DNA of 64,000 bases from Rhizomonospora bruguierae (GTDB taxonomy: Bacteria > Actinomycetota > Actinomycetes > Mycobacteriales > Micromonosporaceae). The notes below the pieces were generated by a model. The model was not told where the DNA came from. It saw only the letters and a program-made list of their open reading frames with translations, and made no database searches. Where the stretch lies: NCBI RefSeq assembly GCF_018397995.1, contig NZ_BBQH01000030.1, positions 1 to 64,000 of the forward strand. The letters run 5' to 3'. The position numbers were made by a program, and so were the translations under genes. Positions 47,042-55,254 of the stretch are shown here, piece after piece (positions within the stretch are counted from its first letter, which is position 1; every line of letters begins with the position of its first letter).

Positions 47042-47370
47042 GCCACGAGCATACGGCGAGGCCCGCGAGAAACCCGCGCCCCGCCGGCGGCGAGCCTCCC
47101 GACGGGGAGGTCGAGGCCGACAGCTGCTTCGAACCGGGCGACCTCCTCGCGTGTCATGAGGATCAGCAGCGCCCGCCCGGGCACCGCCGGTCACGGCGCG
47201 GGGCGGCCCCGGCTGCTACGACGGTCCACTGTGATCAAACGCGTGGCGGGTCGGTTCGTCATCCTCGCCCTCGACGCCATCATCGTTGTCGCGCTCGGCC
47301 TCCTGGTCTTCGTCATGCATGACGTCCCCGCGCCGCTCGATCAGCCGTACCGGCTGGACGAGGCTGCGGG
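47042..47370. other. Intergenic region upstream of the TPR gene
   Basis: I see no convincing gene, RNA or repeat in this gap. A 48-codon minus-strand frame (47011-47157) and a plus-strand hydrophobic frame from 47231 are open but lack ribosome-binding sites and overlap real genes. Confidence 0.5.
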
Positions 47371-47850
47371 TCAGCCGTTCACGGCGTACACGAGCGCCAC
47401 GGCGATGGCGCCCAGCCCCTCCCCACGGCCGGTCAGACCCAGGCCGTCCGTCGTCGTGCCGGCGACCGCCACCGGGGCGCCGGCCGCGGCCGACAGCGCC
47501 GCCTCGGCCTCCGCCCGGCGCGGACCGATCTTCGGAGCGACGCCGATCACCTGGACCGACACGTTGCCGACCCGGAACCCCGCGGCCCGGACCCGGCGCG
47601 CCGTCTCGGCCAGCAGCGCGACGCCGCCCGCGCCCGCCCACTCGGGTGCGGCGACCCCGTAGTTGCCGCCCAGGTCGCCGAGGCCGGCGGCGGAGAGCAG
47701 GGCGTCGCAGGCGGCGTGCGCGGCGACGTCGCCGTCGGAGTGCCCGGCCAGCCCCGGCGCGTCCGGCCAGCGCAGGCCGGCGACCCAGCAGGGCCGCTCG
47801 CGGTCGAAGGCGTGCACGTCGGTACCGATGCCGACCCGGGGAACGATCAC
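47371..47850 (-). CDS. ispF: 2-C-methyl-D-erythritol 2,4-cyclodiphosphate synthase
   Basis: 159 residues from a GTG, the normal length. The start [10 protein letters not shown] provides the zinc-binding Asp and His, [17 protein letters not shown] the third ligand, and GLGDLG and [19 protein letters not shown] the substrate site. It makes the cyclic diphosphate in the MEP pathway to isoprenoids. It lies 21 bases after ispD in one operon with carD. Confidence 0.96.
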   Translation of the reverse strand: MIVPRVGIGTDVHAFDRERPCWVAGLRWPDAPGLAGHSDGDVAAHAACDALLSAAGLGDLGGNYGVAAPEWAGAGGVALLAETARRVRAAGFRVGNVSVQVIGVAPKIGPRRAEAEAALSAAAGAPVAVAGTTTDGLGLTGRGEGLGAIAVALVYAVNG

Positions 47851-47871
47851 CGCCGCAGCCTACGGCGGCCG

Positions 47872-48594
47872 TCAGGCGGGGCGGGGATGCGGGCCGGCGG
47901 CGGGCTGCATGCGCAGGAGCGCCTCGGCGAACGCCAGGTCCACGGGACGGGTGATTTTGAGCGCCCATTCGGAGCCGGGTACGCACGCCACCGGTACGCC
48001 CAGCTCCTCGACCAGGCCGGCGTCGTCGGTGAGCGCGTCGACGGCGGCGCCGTGCGCGGCGGCGAGCAGCGACCGGCGGAAGCCCTGCGGGGTCTGCACG
48101 GCGCGCAGCCCGGACCGGTCGACGGTGCCGACGACCCGCTCCCGCGCGTCCACCTCCTTGATCGTGTCGACGACCGGGAGGACCGGGATGACGGCGTCGT
48201 GGCCGGCGCGCACGGCGGCGGCGACGGCCTCGATCAGCGCCGGCGGGGTGAGCGCGCGGGCCGCGTCGTGCACCAGGACGATCTCCAGGGGCGCGGGTAC
48301 GGCCGCCAGCGCGGCGGCGACCGACTCCTGCCGGGTCGCACCGCCGGGCACCACGGTCACCGGGGCCACGGGGGCGAGCATCCGTCGCACGTCGCTCTCG
48401 CCCTCCGGCGGGGCGGCGACCACGATCGTGCCGACGGACGGCGCGGCGGCCAGCCGGCGCACCGCGTGGACCAGGAGCGGCTCGCCGGCCAGGGGGCGCA
48501 GCGCCTTGGGCGCGCCCGGGCCGAGGCGCAGTCCCAGGCCGGCCGCGGGAACGAGGACGGCGACGTCACCGCGCGGTTCCGGTACCGCGGTCAC
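47872..48594 (-). CDS. ispD: 2-C-methyl-D-erythritol 4-phosphate cytidylyltransferase
   Basis: 240 residues from a GTG. The nucleotide-binding loop VLVPAAGLGLRLGPGAPKAL, VPGGATRQESVAAAL and VLVHDAARAL match IspD, and WALKITRPVDLAFAEALL is the C-terminal signature. It activates MEP with CTP. It lies between carD and ispF, the conserved actinobacterial order. The MEP pathway supplies the geranyl unit that the UbiA cluster at 50396-54292 would need. Confidence 0.95.
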   Translation of the reverse strand: MTAVPEPRGDVAVLVPAAGLGLRLGPGAPKALRPLAGEPLLVHAVRRLAAAPSVGTIVVAAPPEGESDVRRMLAPVAPVTVVPGGATRQESVAAALAAVPAPLEIVLVHDAARALTPPALIEAVAAAVRAGHDAVIPVLPVVDTIKEVDARERVVGTVDRSGLRAVQTPQGFRRSLLAAAHGAAVDALTDDAGLVEELGVPVACVPGSEWALKITRPVDLAFAEALLRMQPAAGPHPRPA

Positions 48595-48640
48595 GTCGCC
48601 GTCCTCGTGGTGGTGTTCAGGGGTGGGCCGAGCCCACCGT

Positions 48641-49126
48641 TCAGGCCTCGGTCAGCACCTTGTCGAGCAGCGTCTCCGCCTCGTCCTTGGTGCTCTTCTC
48701 GGCGAGGGCAACCTCGCCGACCAGGATGTCCCGCGCCTTGGCGAGCATCCGCTTCTCGCCAGCGGAGAGCCCCCGCTCCCGCTCACGACGCCAGAGGTCC
48801 CGCACGACCTCGGCCACCTTCAGCGGGTTACCGGAGGCCAGCTTCTCCAGGTTGGCCTTGTAACGCCGCGACCAGTTCGTCGGCTCCTCGGTGTGCGGAG
48901 CGCGCAGGACATCGAAGACCTTACCCAGGCCCTCCTCGCCGACCACTTCCCGTACGCCCACGATCTCGGCGTTCTCAGCGGGCACCCGCACCGTCAGGTC
49001 ACCCTGAGCGACCCTCAGGACGAGGTACTGCTTCTCCTCGCCCTTGACGACCCGAGTCTCGATTGCCTCGATGAGTGCGGCCCCGTGGTGGGGGTAAACA
49101 ACGGTCTCGCCGACACTGAAAACCAT
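48641..49126 (-). CDS. carD: CarD family transcription factor (RNA polymerase-binding)
   Basis: 161 residues, the usual length, with GAAAGGGG before the ATG. The N-terminal Tudor-like domain ([24 protein letters not shown]) binds the beta subunit of RNA polymerase. The C-terminal helical part with [32 protein letters not shown], including the conserved Trp, contacts DNA at the -10 region. In mycobacteria CarD is essential and stabilises open complexes at rRNA and other promoters. It is the first gene of the operon with ispD and ispF. Confidence 0.97.
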   Translation of the reverse strand: MVFSVGETVVYPHHGAALIEAIETRVVKGEEKQYLVLRVAQGDLTVRVPAENAEIVGVREVVGEEGLGKVFDVLRAPHTEEPTNWSRRYKANLEKLASGNPLKVAEVVRDLWRRERERGLSAGEKRMLAKARDILVGEVALAEKSTKDEAETLLDKVLTEA

Positions 49127-49443
49127 AGGTTCGAAACCCCTTTCGCTGTGTCTAGGGTAACACGGCCGCGCCCCGATGTTCCATCCGGGTCCAGACCGTT
49201 ATCGCAGCTCAGAGGGGGTGTGAGTCGTGCTGCTCGGGCTTGACAGACGCACTGAGGCGTGTCGCCACCACGGTGAGTGATGGCGCGCGGTCGGTTCAGC
49301 CACGAAACCCGAAATACCGGAATTGCCCGACACATGTCTATACCCGCAGTTCGCGGCTCAGCCAGGCCGCCGCCGACTGGCGTCCGGGCGCGGTCTGAGC
49401 GAGAGTAGTAGGGCCCGGGGAACACCACTTCGAGGAGCCGTCC
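49127..49443. other. Divergent control region between carD and the membrane protein gene
   Basis: 317 bases with no gene. It holds the two ribosome-binding sites (before carD, and GAGGAG before 49444), a TTGACA at 49240-49245 without a matching -10 at normal spacing, and TAGTAG at 49406-49411, a possible -10 for the plus-strand gene. No palindromes stand out. Confidence 0.4.
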
Positions 49444-50313
49444 ATGGGCAGTCTGGGCGGAGGCAACGGCGACAACTGGCCGCCGGATGGCGGTGGTCAG
49501 TCCGAGGGCCTACCCGGCCTGCCGCCCGAGTGGGGACAGATCATCATCCCCGACGATCTCGCCGCGCTCGCCGACGAGTCCGCCGCGGTCCGCCGCGAAC
49601 TGCGCCGCGCCGCGCGGGTTGCGCACCTGCGCCGCCTGGCCGGCCTGCCACCCCCGCCGCGCCCGGGCGTGCCGCCGGCCGCCCCGTCGGTGCGGCTTCC
49701 GTTGATCATCATGGTGCTCGCCGTCGTCGCGACCCTGGCCAGCCTCTTCCTGGTCACCTGGAGCGGCCCGGGCCGGCGAAGCGGGGTACCCACCACGCTC
49801 CCGCACCAGAGCGGCGCCCGACTGGCCGTGCCCCGGCTCACCCTCACGGATGACCGCGGCGACCCGATCTCGCTGCGCGAACTGCTCCCCGCGGTCCTGC
49901 TACTGACCGAGGGGTGCGACTGCGCCACCCTGGTCCGCACGACCGCGGACGCGGCGCCGCCGGGCGTCTCGGTCATCGCCATCGAGCGCACGCCACCCGC
50001 CCTGGCCACGGCCCCACCGCCGTTCGTCAGCGGTACGGGCGGGGGTGGCGGCGTTCCCGCCGCACCTGGTGCGTCCGCGCCCGGGGCGGGCCCATCGAGT
50101 CCCGGGGTGGGGCCCACGGCCGAGCCGCCGGCGCCCGTCCGCACGCTCGTCGACCAGTCGGACGCGCTGCGCACCCAACTCGACCTGCCCGGCCCCGGCC
50201 CCGGGGCGGTGGTGCTGCTCGCCGACCGCGAGGGCACCCTCGTCCGCACGGTCGTCGCGGCCAGTTCGGTCGAGGACTACCGCTCCGACCTGTCAAGGCT
50301 CGCCGGGCGCTGA
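49444..50313 (+). CDS. Single-pass membrane protein of unknown function
   Basis: 289 residues, GAGGAG before the ATG. A Gly/Pro-rich cytoplasmic part with a short charged helix ([25 protein letters not shown]) precedes one transmembrane segment (about 83-103, LPLIIMVLAVVATLASLFLV). The outside part starts with VPRLTLTDDRGDPISLREL and then LLTEGCDCATLVR, which recalls the start of a thioredoxin-like fold with a C-x-C, but a long Pro/Gly insertion follows and the fold is not complete by eye. Function unknown. Confidence 0.7.
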   Translation: MGSLGGGNGDNWPPDGGGQSEGLPGLPPEWGQIIIPDDLAALADESAAVRRELRRAARVAHLRRLAGLPPPPRPGVPPAAPSVRLPLIIMVLAVVATLASLFLVTWSGPGRRSGVPTTLPHQSGARLAVPRLTLTDDRGDPISLRELLPAVLLLTEGCDCATLVRTTADAAPPGVSVIAIERTPPALATAPPPFVSGTGGGGGVPAAPGASAPGAGPSSPGVGPTAEPPAPVRTLVDQSDALRTQLDLPGPGPGAVVLLADREGTLVRTVVAASSVEDYRSDLSRLAGR

Positions 50314-50395
50314 CCGGCCCTCCGCCGGTGCCACCAGTCCTGTGTGCGCGTGGCCGGCGGGGCCGCCGAGCACCACCGGGTAGGCCGGCGGCCCG

Positions 50396-51448
50396 TCACG
50401 CGCCACCGCCGGCCGTCCAGCCGAGCAGGGCGGCGTACAGCGTCAGGCCGGGGCCGAAGGCGAGCATGACGACGGTGCGCGGCGGCACCGGCCGGCGGCG
50501 CAGCTCGTCCAGGATGAGCAGGACCGTGGGGGACGAGCAGTTGCCGTGCGCCGCGAGCGTCGCCCGGGACTCGGCCAGCGCCTCCGGCGGCAGGCCCAGC
50601 TCCTTCTCGACCACGGTGAGGATGCGCGGACCGCCCGGGTGCACCGCCCAGCCGTCCACCTCCGGCAGGGCCAGGTCATGCCGGTCCAGCAGGCCGGCGA
50701 CCAGCTTCGCGACGTGCTGGGAGAGAACCTGCGGGACCTTCGGGGACAGCCCCATCCGGAAGCCCATGTCGGTGACGTCCCAGGTCATGTGCTCCGCCGT
50801 GGCGGTGTCCGTGACCGAGGTGATCTCGTGGACCGCGTACCCCGGCCGGCCGTCGGGGGTGAGGACGACGGCGGCGACGGCGTCCGAGAACAGCGCGTGC
50901 GCGACGATCTGCTGGGTGTCCACCGTGGACGGCTGGAGGTGCAGCCCGGTCAGTTCGGCGCAGAGCAGCACGGCCGGCCGGCCCCGGGCGTTGACGAAGT
51001 CGCTGGCCACCCCGAGCCCGGGCAGGGCCGCGTAGCAGCCCATGTGGCCGACGAACAGCCGCTGCATGTCGGCCGGCAGGGCGAGATCCCGGGCGAGCAG
51101 GATGTCCAGCCCCGGCGTCACGTAACCGGTGCACGAGCAGACGACCAGCAGTCCGACCTCGGCCGGGGCCAACCCGGCGTCGGCGAGGGCGCGGCTGACC
51201 GCCTCCTTGCCCAGCGGCAGCGCCTCGGTCAGGTACCGGCGCATCCGGCGCTCGGTCGACCACGCCGAGACGTCCTCCAGCAGCGGGCTGACCGCCGCGT
51301 GCCGGGTGGTCACCCCGGAGTTGGCGAAGATGCGCTTGGCGAGCCCGTTCGCGGCGCCCGTGTAGTGCCGGTCGAAGTATCCGGCCCACAGATCGTCCTG
51401 GCTGGCGGTGGGTGGCAGCGCCAGGCCGGCGCCGGCGATCGTCACCAT
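50396..51448 (-). CDS. Type III polyketide synthase (alkylresorcinol/alkylresorcylic acid type)
   Basis: 350 residues, ATG at 51448. The thiolase-fold catalytic triad is in place: Cys in LFVGHMGCYAALPGLG, His in GWAVHPGGPRIL and Asn in AAHGNCSSPTVLL. GFGPGLT-type end (LAFGPGLTLYAALL) is conserved. It should extend a fatty acyl starter with malonyl-CoA and cyclise it to an alkylated resorcinol or resorcylic acid. Its gene overlaps the flavoprotein gene by 7 bases; with the methyltransferase and the UbiA prenyltransferase it forms a cluster like agqA-D of Actinoplanes missouriensis. Confidence 0.92.
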   Translation of the reverse strand: MVTIAGAGLALPPTASQDDLWAGYFDRHYTGAANGLAKRIFANSGVTTRHAAVSPLLEDVSAWSTERRMRRYLTEALPLGKEAVSRALADAGLAPAEVGLLVVCSCTGYVTPGLDILLARDLALPADMQRLFVGHMGCYAALPGLGVASDFVNARGRPAVLLCAELTGLHLQPSTVDTQQIVAHALFSDAVAAVVLTPDGRPGYAVHEITSVTDTATAEHMTWDVTDMGFRMGLSPKVPQVLSQHVAKLVAGLLDRHDLALPEVDGWAVHPGGPRILTVVEKELGLPPEALAESRATLAAHGNCSSPTVLLILDELRRRPVPPRTVVMLAFGPGLTLYAALLGWTAGGGA

Positions 51449-52641
51449 CGCGGCGCCGATCCGTCGCGGTTCGGGTCGCCGCCGAGCGCCGCGACCCCGA
51501 GGTAGTCCGCGCACACGTCCGAGGTGGCGGGCTGGAGCGACCCGCAGCGGGCGTCCCGGTACAGGCGTTCGAGGGGGTGGCCCCGGCGGGAGGCGGAGGT
51601 GCCCGCGGCCTCCAGCATCGACGCGGCCACGTCCGCGGCGGTGGTCCCGGCCAGCAGCTTGGCCCGCCACACCCAGCGGTTGGTCTCCGGGTCGCCGGGC
51701 GCCTCGTCGACCCGGCGGGCCGCCTCGAAGACCGCCATCCGGGCGGCGCACACGGCGGCGTCCGCCCGGCCGATGCGGGACCGGACCGCGGGCAACGCGT
51801 CCAGCCTGCGGGCCCTGGCGTGCTCGACCGCGGCGTCCACCGCGGCCTGGGCGACGCCCACGTACACGGCCGCGTAGCTGGCGACCATCCAGTGCGGCAT
51901 CAACGCCGCCACGGCCAGCGCCAGACCCTCCACGCCCCCGAGGAGTGCGCTGGCCGGCACGGTCACGTCCAGGTGCAGGTCGTGCGAGGACGTGGCGCGC
52001 ATGCCGAGCGAGTCCCAGGCGGGCTCGACGGTCAGGCCGGACGCGTCCCCCGGCACCAGGAACTGCGAGACCACCGACTGGTCCTCGACGCTGCGGGCGG
52101 CGACCAGGTAGGCGTCCGCGTGCCCGGCCCCGGAGCAGAACGTCTTCGCACCCTTGATGTGGTACCCGCCCGGCACCGGCGTGTAGGCGGTGCTCAACTG
52201 CGACAGCCGCGAGCCCGCGCCCCGCTCGCTCATCGCCACCCCGTAGAACTCCCCCCGGGCCGCGCCGGCCAGGAAACCGTCCCGGGCCTCCAGCGCCTCG
52301 TCCGGCACGCCGAGCGTCTCGGCGACCTCCTCGTCCACCGCGTTGAACGCACCGGTCACCGAGGCGTGCATGTTGAACACCAGGGCGGTCGCGCCGTTGC
52401 CCCGGGCCAGTTCGTAGGCGACCCGGGCGTACCGGGCGAAGCTCGCGCCCGCCCCGCCGAGCCGGGCGGGAACCATCAGTCCAAAGAGGCGGGCCGCGCG
52501 CAGGTCCGCGAAGTCGTCCACCGGGAACGAGCCGTCCCGGTCGTGGTCGGCGGCCCGCGCGGCGAACCGGGGCGCCAGCCGCCGGGCGACCGCCTCGTGC
52601 TCCTCGCCCTCCGTCGCACCGCCGGGGTCACGTCCCGCCAT
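51442..52641 (-). CDS. Acyl-CoA dehydrogenase-like flavoprotein, probable aromatic monooxygenase
   Basis: 399 residues. The acyl-CoA dehydrogenase fold is seen in FGLMVPARLGGAGASFARYARVAYELARGNGATALVFNMH, the FAD/substrate region YGVAMSERGAGS, and RATSSHDLHLDVTVPASALLG. The catalytic Glu of true dehydrogenases is not evident in the C-terminal helix region, which favours a group D flavin monooxygenase. In the cluster it would oxidise the alkylresorcinol ring towards a hydroquinone. It overlaps the PKS gene and, by 14 bases, the methyltransferase gene. Confidence 0.83.
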   Translation of the reverse strand: MAGRDPGGATEGEEHEAVARRLAPRFAARAADHDRDGSFPVDDFADLRAARLFGLMVPARLGGAGASFARYARVAYELARGNGATALVFNMHASVTGAFNAVDEEVAETLGVPDEALEARDGFLAGAARGEFYGVAMSERGAGSRLSQLSTAYTPVPGGYHIKGAKTFCSGAGHADAYLVAARSVEDQSVVSQFLVPGDASGLTVEPAWDSLGMRATSSHDLHLDVTVPASALLGGVEGLALAVAALMPHWMVASYAAVYVGVAQAAVDAAVEHARARRLDALPAVRSRIGRADAAVCAARMAVFEAARRVDEAPGDPETNRWVWRAKLLAGTTAADVAASMLEAAGTSASRRGHPLERLYRDARCGSLQPATSDVCADYLGVAALGGDPNRDGSAPRW

Positions 52642-53404
52642 CTGCCTCCCCCTCCCCGGCCCCGTGGCCCCTGGTCCCATCCTTGGACCCCCAGCCCTGG
52701 TAGCACACGGCCGTCGACCAGGTGGGGACGATGCGGGCGGGCGGCGGTGCGTCCCCCGGACCGGTCGCCACCCGGTAGCGGTGCCGGAGCCAGCGCAGCA
52801 GACCACCCGCTGTCGGACGGATACCGCGCACCCGGAGCTTTACCCCGTGCGCGGCGCACTCATCCACAAGCCGGCGGACCGGCACGAACAGCCCGGGGTC
52901 ATGGAGGCCGCGGGGCACGCCCGGCACCCGCTCCCCGAGCGTCACGATCAGCAACCGGGACAGCCGGGTCGCGTTGAGGGTGTCCAGCACCAGGCGCCCG
53001 CCCGGCCGCAGCACCCGGCACAGTTCCGCGACCGCGCGCCCCAGGTCCGGCACGTGCTCCAGGATCTCGCCGGCCACCACCACGTCCGCCGCGCCGGCGG
53101 CCAGCGGCAGCGCGGCGGCGTCCCCCCGTAACGGGTGGACGCCGCGCTCCCGGGACGCCCGCGCGCAGGACTCCATCAGGTCCACCCCGAGGTGCCGGTA
53201 ACCCTTGCCGGCCAGGTAGGGCGCCAGCAGGCCGCCGCCGCAACCCACGTCCACGAGCAGGGCGCCGGGGCGGGGCGCCGGCGGCACCAGCCGGGCCCGC
53301 GCCTCGGCCAGCCAGTACAGCGGCGCGAACGGGCCGGCCGGCGCGGACCAGTGCGCCACCAGGTCGTCGTACTGCCTCGGGTCGTTGCGCGGAAGCGTCC
53401 GCAT
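52628..53404 (-). CDS. SAM-dependent methyltransferase (UbiG-like)
   Basis: 258 residues, ATG at 53404. Motif I reads LLVDVGCGGGLLAPYLAGKG, motif II VDLMESCARASRERG, then AADVVVAGEILEHVPDLGRAVAELCRVLRPGGRLVLDTLN. This is the pattern of UbiG-type O-methyltransferases of quinone pathways. The last 60 residues include YQGWGSKDG. It should add the methoxy group to the alkyl hydroquinone or resorcinol. Its promoter region is the 48-base gap shared with the divergent UbiA gene. Confidence 0.9.
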   Translation of the reverse strand: MRTLPRNDPRQYDDLVAHWSAPAGPFAPLYWLAEARARLVPPAPRPGALLVDVGCGGGLLAPYLAGKGYRHLGVDLMESCARASRERGVHPLRGDAAALPLAAGAADVVVAGEILEHVPDLGRAVAELCRVLRPGGRLVLDTLNATRLSRLLIVTLGERVPGVPRGLHDPGLFVPVRRLVDECAAHGVKLRVRGIRPTAGGLLRWLRHRYRVATGPGDAPPPARIVPTWSTAVCYQGWGSKDGTRGHGAGEGEADGGT

Positions 53405-53452
53405 GTGCCGAGCCTGGCACGACCGCCCCGGATCGACCAGACTTCCAGAGTT

Positions 53453-54292
53453 ATGCGGCGAACCTTGCTGGGGCTGATCCGGGCGACTCACCCCGAACCG
53501 GCGGTCGCGGTCCCGGCCGTGACCGTGCTACTCGGCGCTGCCGTCGGGATCGCCCCGGCGCACCTGGTGCCGCTGGGCGCCGCGATGCTCGCCGCCCACC
53601 TGGCCATCGGCTGGGCCAACGACTGGCTGGACGCACCCCGGGACGCGGCGGTCGGGCGCACCGACAAACCGATCGCCACCGGGCAGGTCAGCCGGCGCGC
53701 CGTCGGCGTCGCCACCCTGCTGGCGATCGTCGCCACCGTCCTGATCGGACCGCTTAACGGCTGGCGGTCGGGGCTCACGCTGGACATCAGCCTCACCTCC
53801 GCCCTGCTGTACAACTGGCCGCTCAAAGCCACCGCCGCCTCGGTCCTGCCGTACCTGGTCTCGTTCGGACTGCTGCCCGCGTACGTGGTGCAGGCGCTGC
53901 CCGGCGCGCCGCTGCCACCGGCCTGGATGGTGGCGGCCGGTGCCCTGCTCGGCGCGGGCGCCCACTTCGCGAACGTCCTGCCCGATCTGGACGACGACGA
54001 GCGGACCGGGGTGCGGGGCCTGCCGCACCGGCTGGGCCGGACCGGGTCGCTGATCGCCGGCGCGGCGGGCCTGCTCGGGGCCACCGCGGTGCTGGTCTTC
54101 GGGCCGCCCGGCGCGCCGTCCCCCCTGGGGATCGCCGGCGCCGCGCTCGCCGTCGCGGTCCTGATCACCGGGTGGTACCTGGCGCGCTCGGCGGTCGCCC
54201 GGGGCGGCCGGCCGGTGGCGATCTTCCGCGCGGTGCTGATCCTCGCCGTGATCGACGTGGTGCTGCTGCTGGCCAACGGGAGCGCGCGTTAG
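53453..54292 (+). CDS. UbiA family prenyltransferase
   Basis: 279 residues with about eight transmembrane helices. The two Asp-rich motifs that hold magnesium and the prenyl diphosphate are NDWLDAPRDAAVGRTDKP (residues about 59-76) and NVLPDLDDDERTGVRGLP. It should transfer a prenyl group, in the related Actinoplanes system a geranyl unit, onto the alkylated aromatic ring at the membrane. It is divergent from the methyltransferase gene. No geranyl reductase, needed for a dihydrogeranyl group, is in this window. Confidence 0.92.
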   Translation: MRRTLLGLIRATHPEPAVAVPAVTVLLGAAVGIAPAHLVPLGAAMLAAHLAIGWANDWLDAPRDAAVGRTDKPIATGQVSRRAVGVATLLAIVATVLIGPLNGWRSGLTLDISLTSALLYNWPLKATAASVLPYLVSFGLLPAYVVQALPGAPLPPAWMVAAGALLGAGAHFANVLPDLDDDERTGVRGLPHRLGRTGSLIAGAAGLLGATAVLVFGPPGAPSPLGIAGAALAVAVLITGWYLARSAVARGGRPVAIFRAVLILAVIDVVLLLANGSAR

Positions 54293-54388
54293 GGGGTACC
54301 GCACATCGCGGTGACCATGGGCAACTAGGCTGATCCGCGGTCTACGTGCGGGCGTGCGCCCGCACCGGTTGTTCGAGGAGGACCGACG

Positions 54389-55213
54389 GTGACGCGCTCG
54401 ATCACGGTGGGCTGGCGGGTTGCCCTGCTGGCGGGTGTCGCGGCGGCCGGGCTCGGGCTGACCGCCTGCAGCGCGGGGCAGTACGCGGAGACCGCGCGGA
54501 AGCGGCCGTCGGTCACGGGCAACCAGATCGAGATCCCGCTGCGCACCACGCAGGGCGCGGTCGGCGGGCTGTTCTACGTCCGGAACCTCCAGGTCGCCTA
54601 CAACGGAACCGAGGGCTACCCGTCCGGCGGTTCCGCGCCGGTCGAGGTGCACCTGGTGAACGAGTCCGCGGTGCCGCTGACCGTGCGGGTCAGCCTGTCC
54701 ACCGCGAACGGCGGCCCGAGCGCGGACCCGCAACTGGTCGGCGCGGCCGACGTCCGACTGGCCGGCGGCCACAGCGGGCAGGTCGAGCCGCAGCAGACGC
54801 TCGGCGGCACCATCTCGCCCTCGCCCGCCACCGGCCAACTGGCCACCCCGGCCGCCGGCTCCACGAACGCCACCGCCGACGCGGGCGCCTCGGCCGCGGC
54901 GACCGAACCGACCGCGAGCGCCTCGGCCGGCCCGACGCCCACCGCCCCGGCGGACCAGCCGGCGGAGGTGCAGGTCCCCCCGCGCTCCGTGGTGGTCTTC
55001 GACGCCCAGAGCGCGCAACTGCTCCAGGTCCAGGGGCTGAGCGGCAAGCTCGCGCCGGGCGGCGGCGTGCGGCTGCGCTTCGAGGTGGCCGGTGCGGGCC
55101 TCGCCCAGGTCGGCCAGGATCTGATCGCCCCCGTCGGGCTGCCGCTGTCGCCGGCGCCACGCGCCACCCCGGTGGCGCCGGGGCCGCACGAGCAGGGCGG
55201 CGTCAGCGAGTGA
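54389..55213 (+). CDS. Putative lipoprotein of unknown function
   Basis: 274 residues from a GTG with GAGGAGGA upstream. The signal peptide ends at the lipobox LTAC (Cys 27). Residues about 40-145 look like an Ig-like beta domain (VRNLQVAYNGTEGYPSGGSAPVEVHLVNESAVPLTVRVSLS). An Ala/Thr/Pro-rich linker (about 150-190) and a second beta part with VVVFDAQSAQLLQVQGLSGKL follow. It is likely an exposed cell-envelope protein. It is the gene before radA in the same direction, 41 bases apart. Confidence 0.75.
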   Translation: MTRSITVGWRVALLAGVAAAGLGLTACSAGQYAETARKRPSVTGNQIEIPLRTTQGAVGGLFYVRNLQVAYNGTEGYPSGGSAPVEVHLVNESAVPLTVRVSLSTANGGPSADPQLVGAADVRLAGGHSGQVEPQQTLGGTISPSPATGQLATPAAGSTNATADAGASAAATEPTASASAGPTPTAPADQPAEVQVPPRSVVVFDAQSAQLLQVQGLSGKLAPGGGVRLRFEVAGAGLAQVGQDLIAPVGLPLSPAPRATPVAPGPHEQGGVSE

Positions 55214-55254
55214 GCAACGCGGGAATCGTCGCACCCGGCCGGTAGCTTCGGGCC

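Noticed and set aside
47011-47157. 48-codon minus-strand frame (MTREEVARFEAAVGL...)
   Set aside because: No ribosome-binding site, overlaps the TPR gene start, and the coding bias fades after about 30 codons. A small gene cannot be excluded but is not supported.
47231-47370. Plus-strand frame with a transmembrane-like stretch (FVILALDAIIVVALGLLVFV)
   Set aside because: It runs without a stop into the antisense of ispF and lacks a ribosome-binding site. The hydrophobicity is that of the complement of an acidic stretch.
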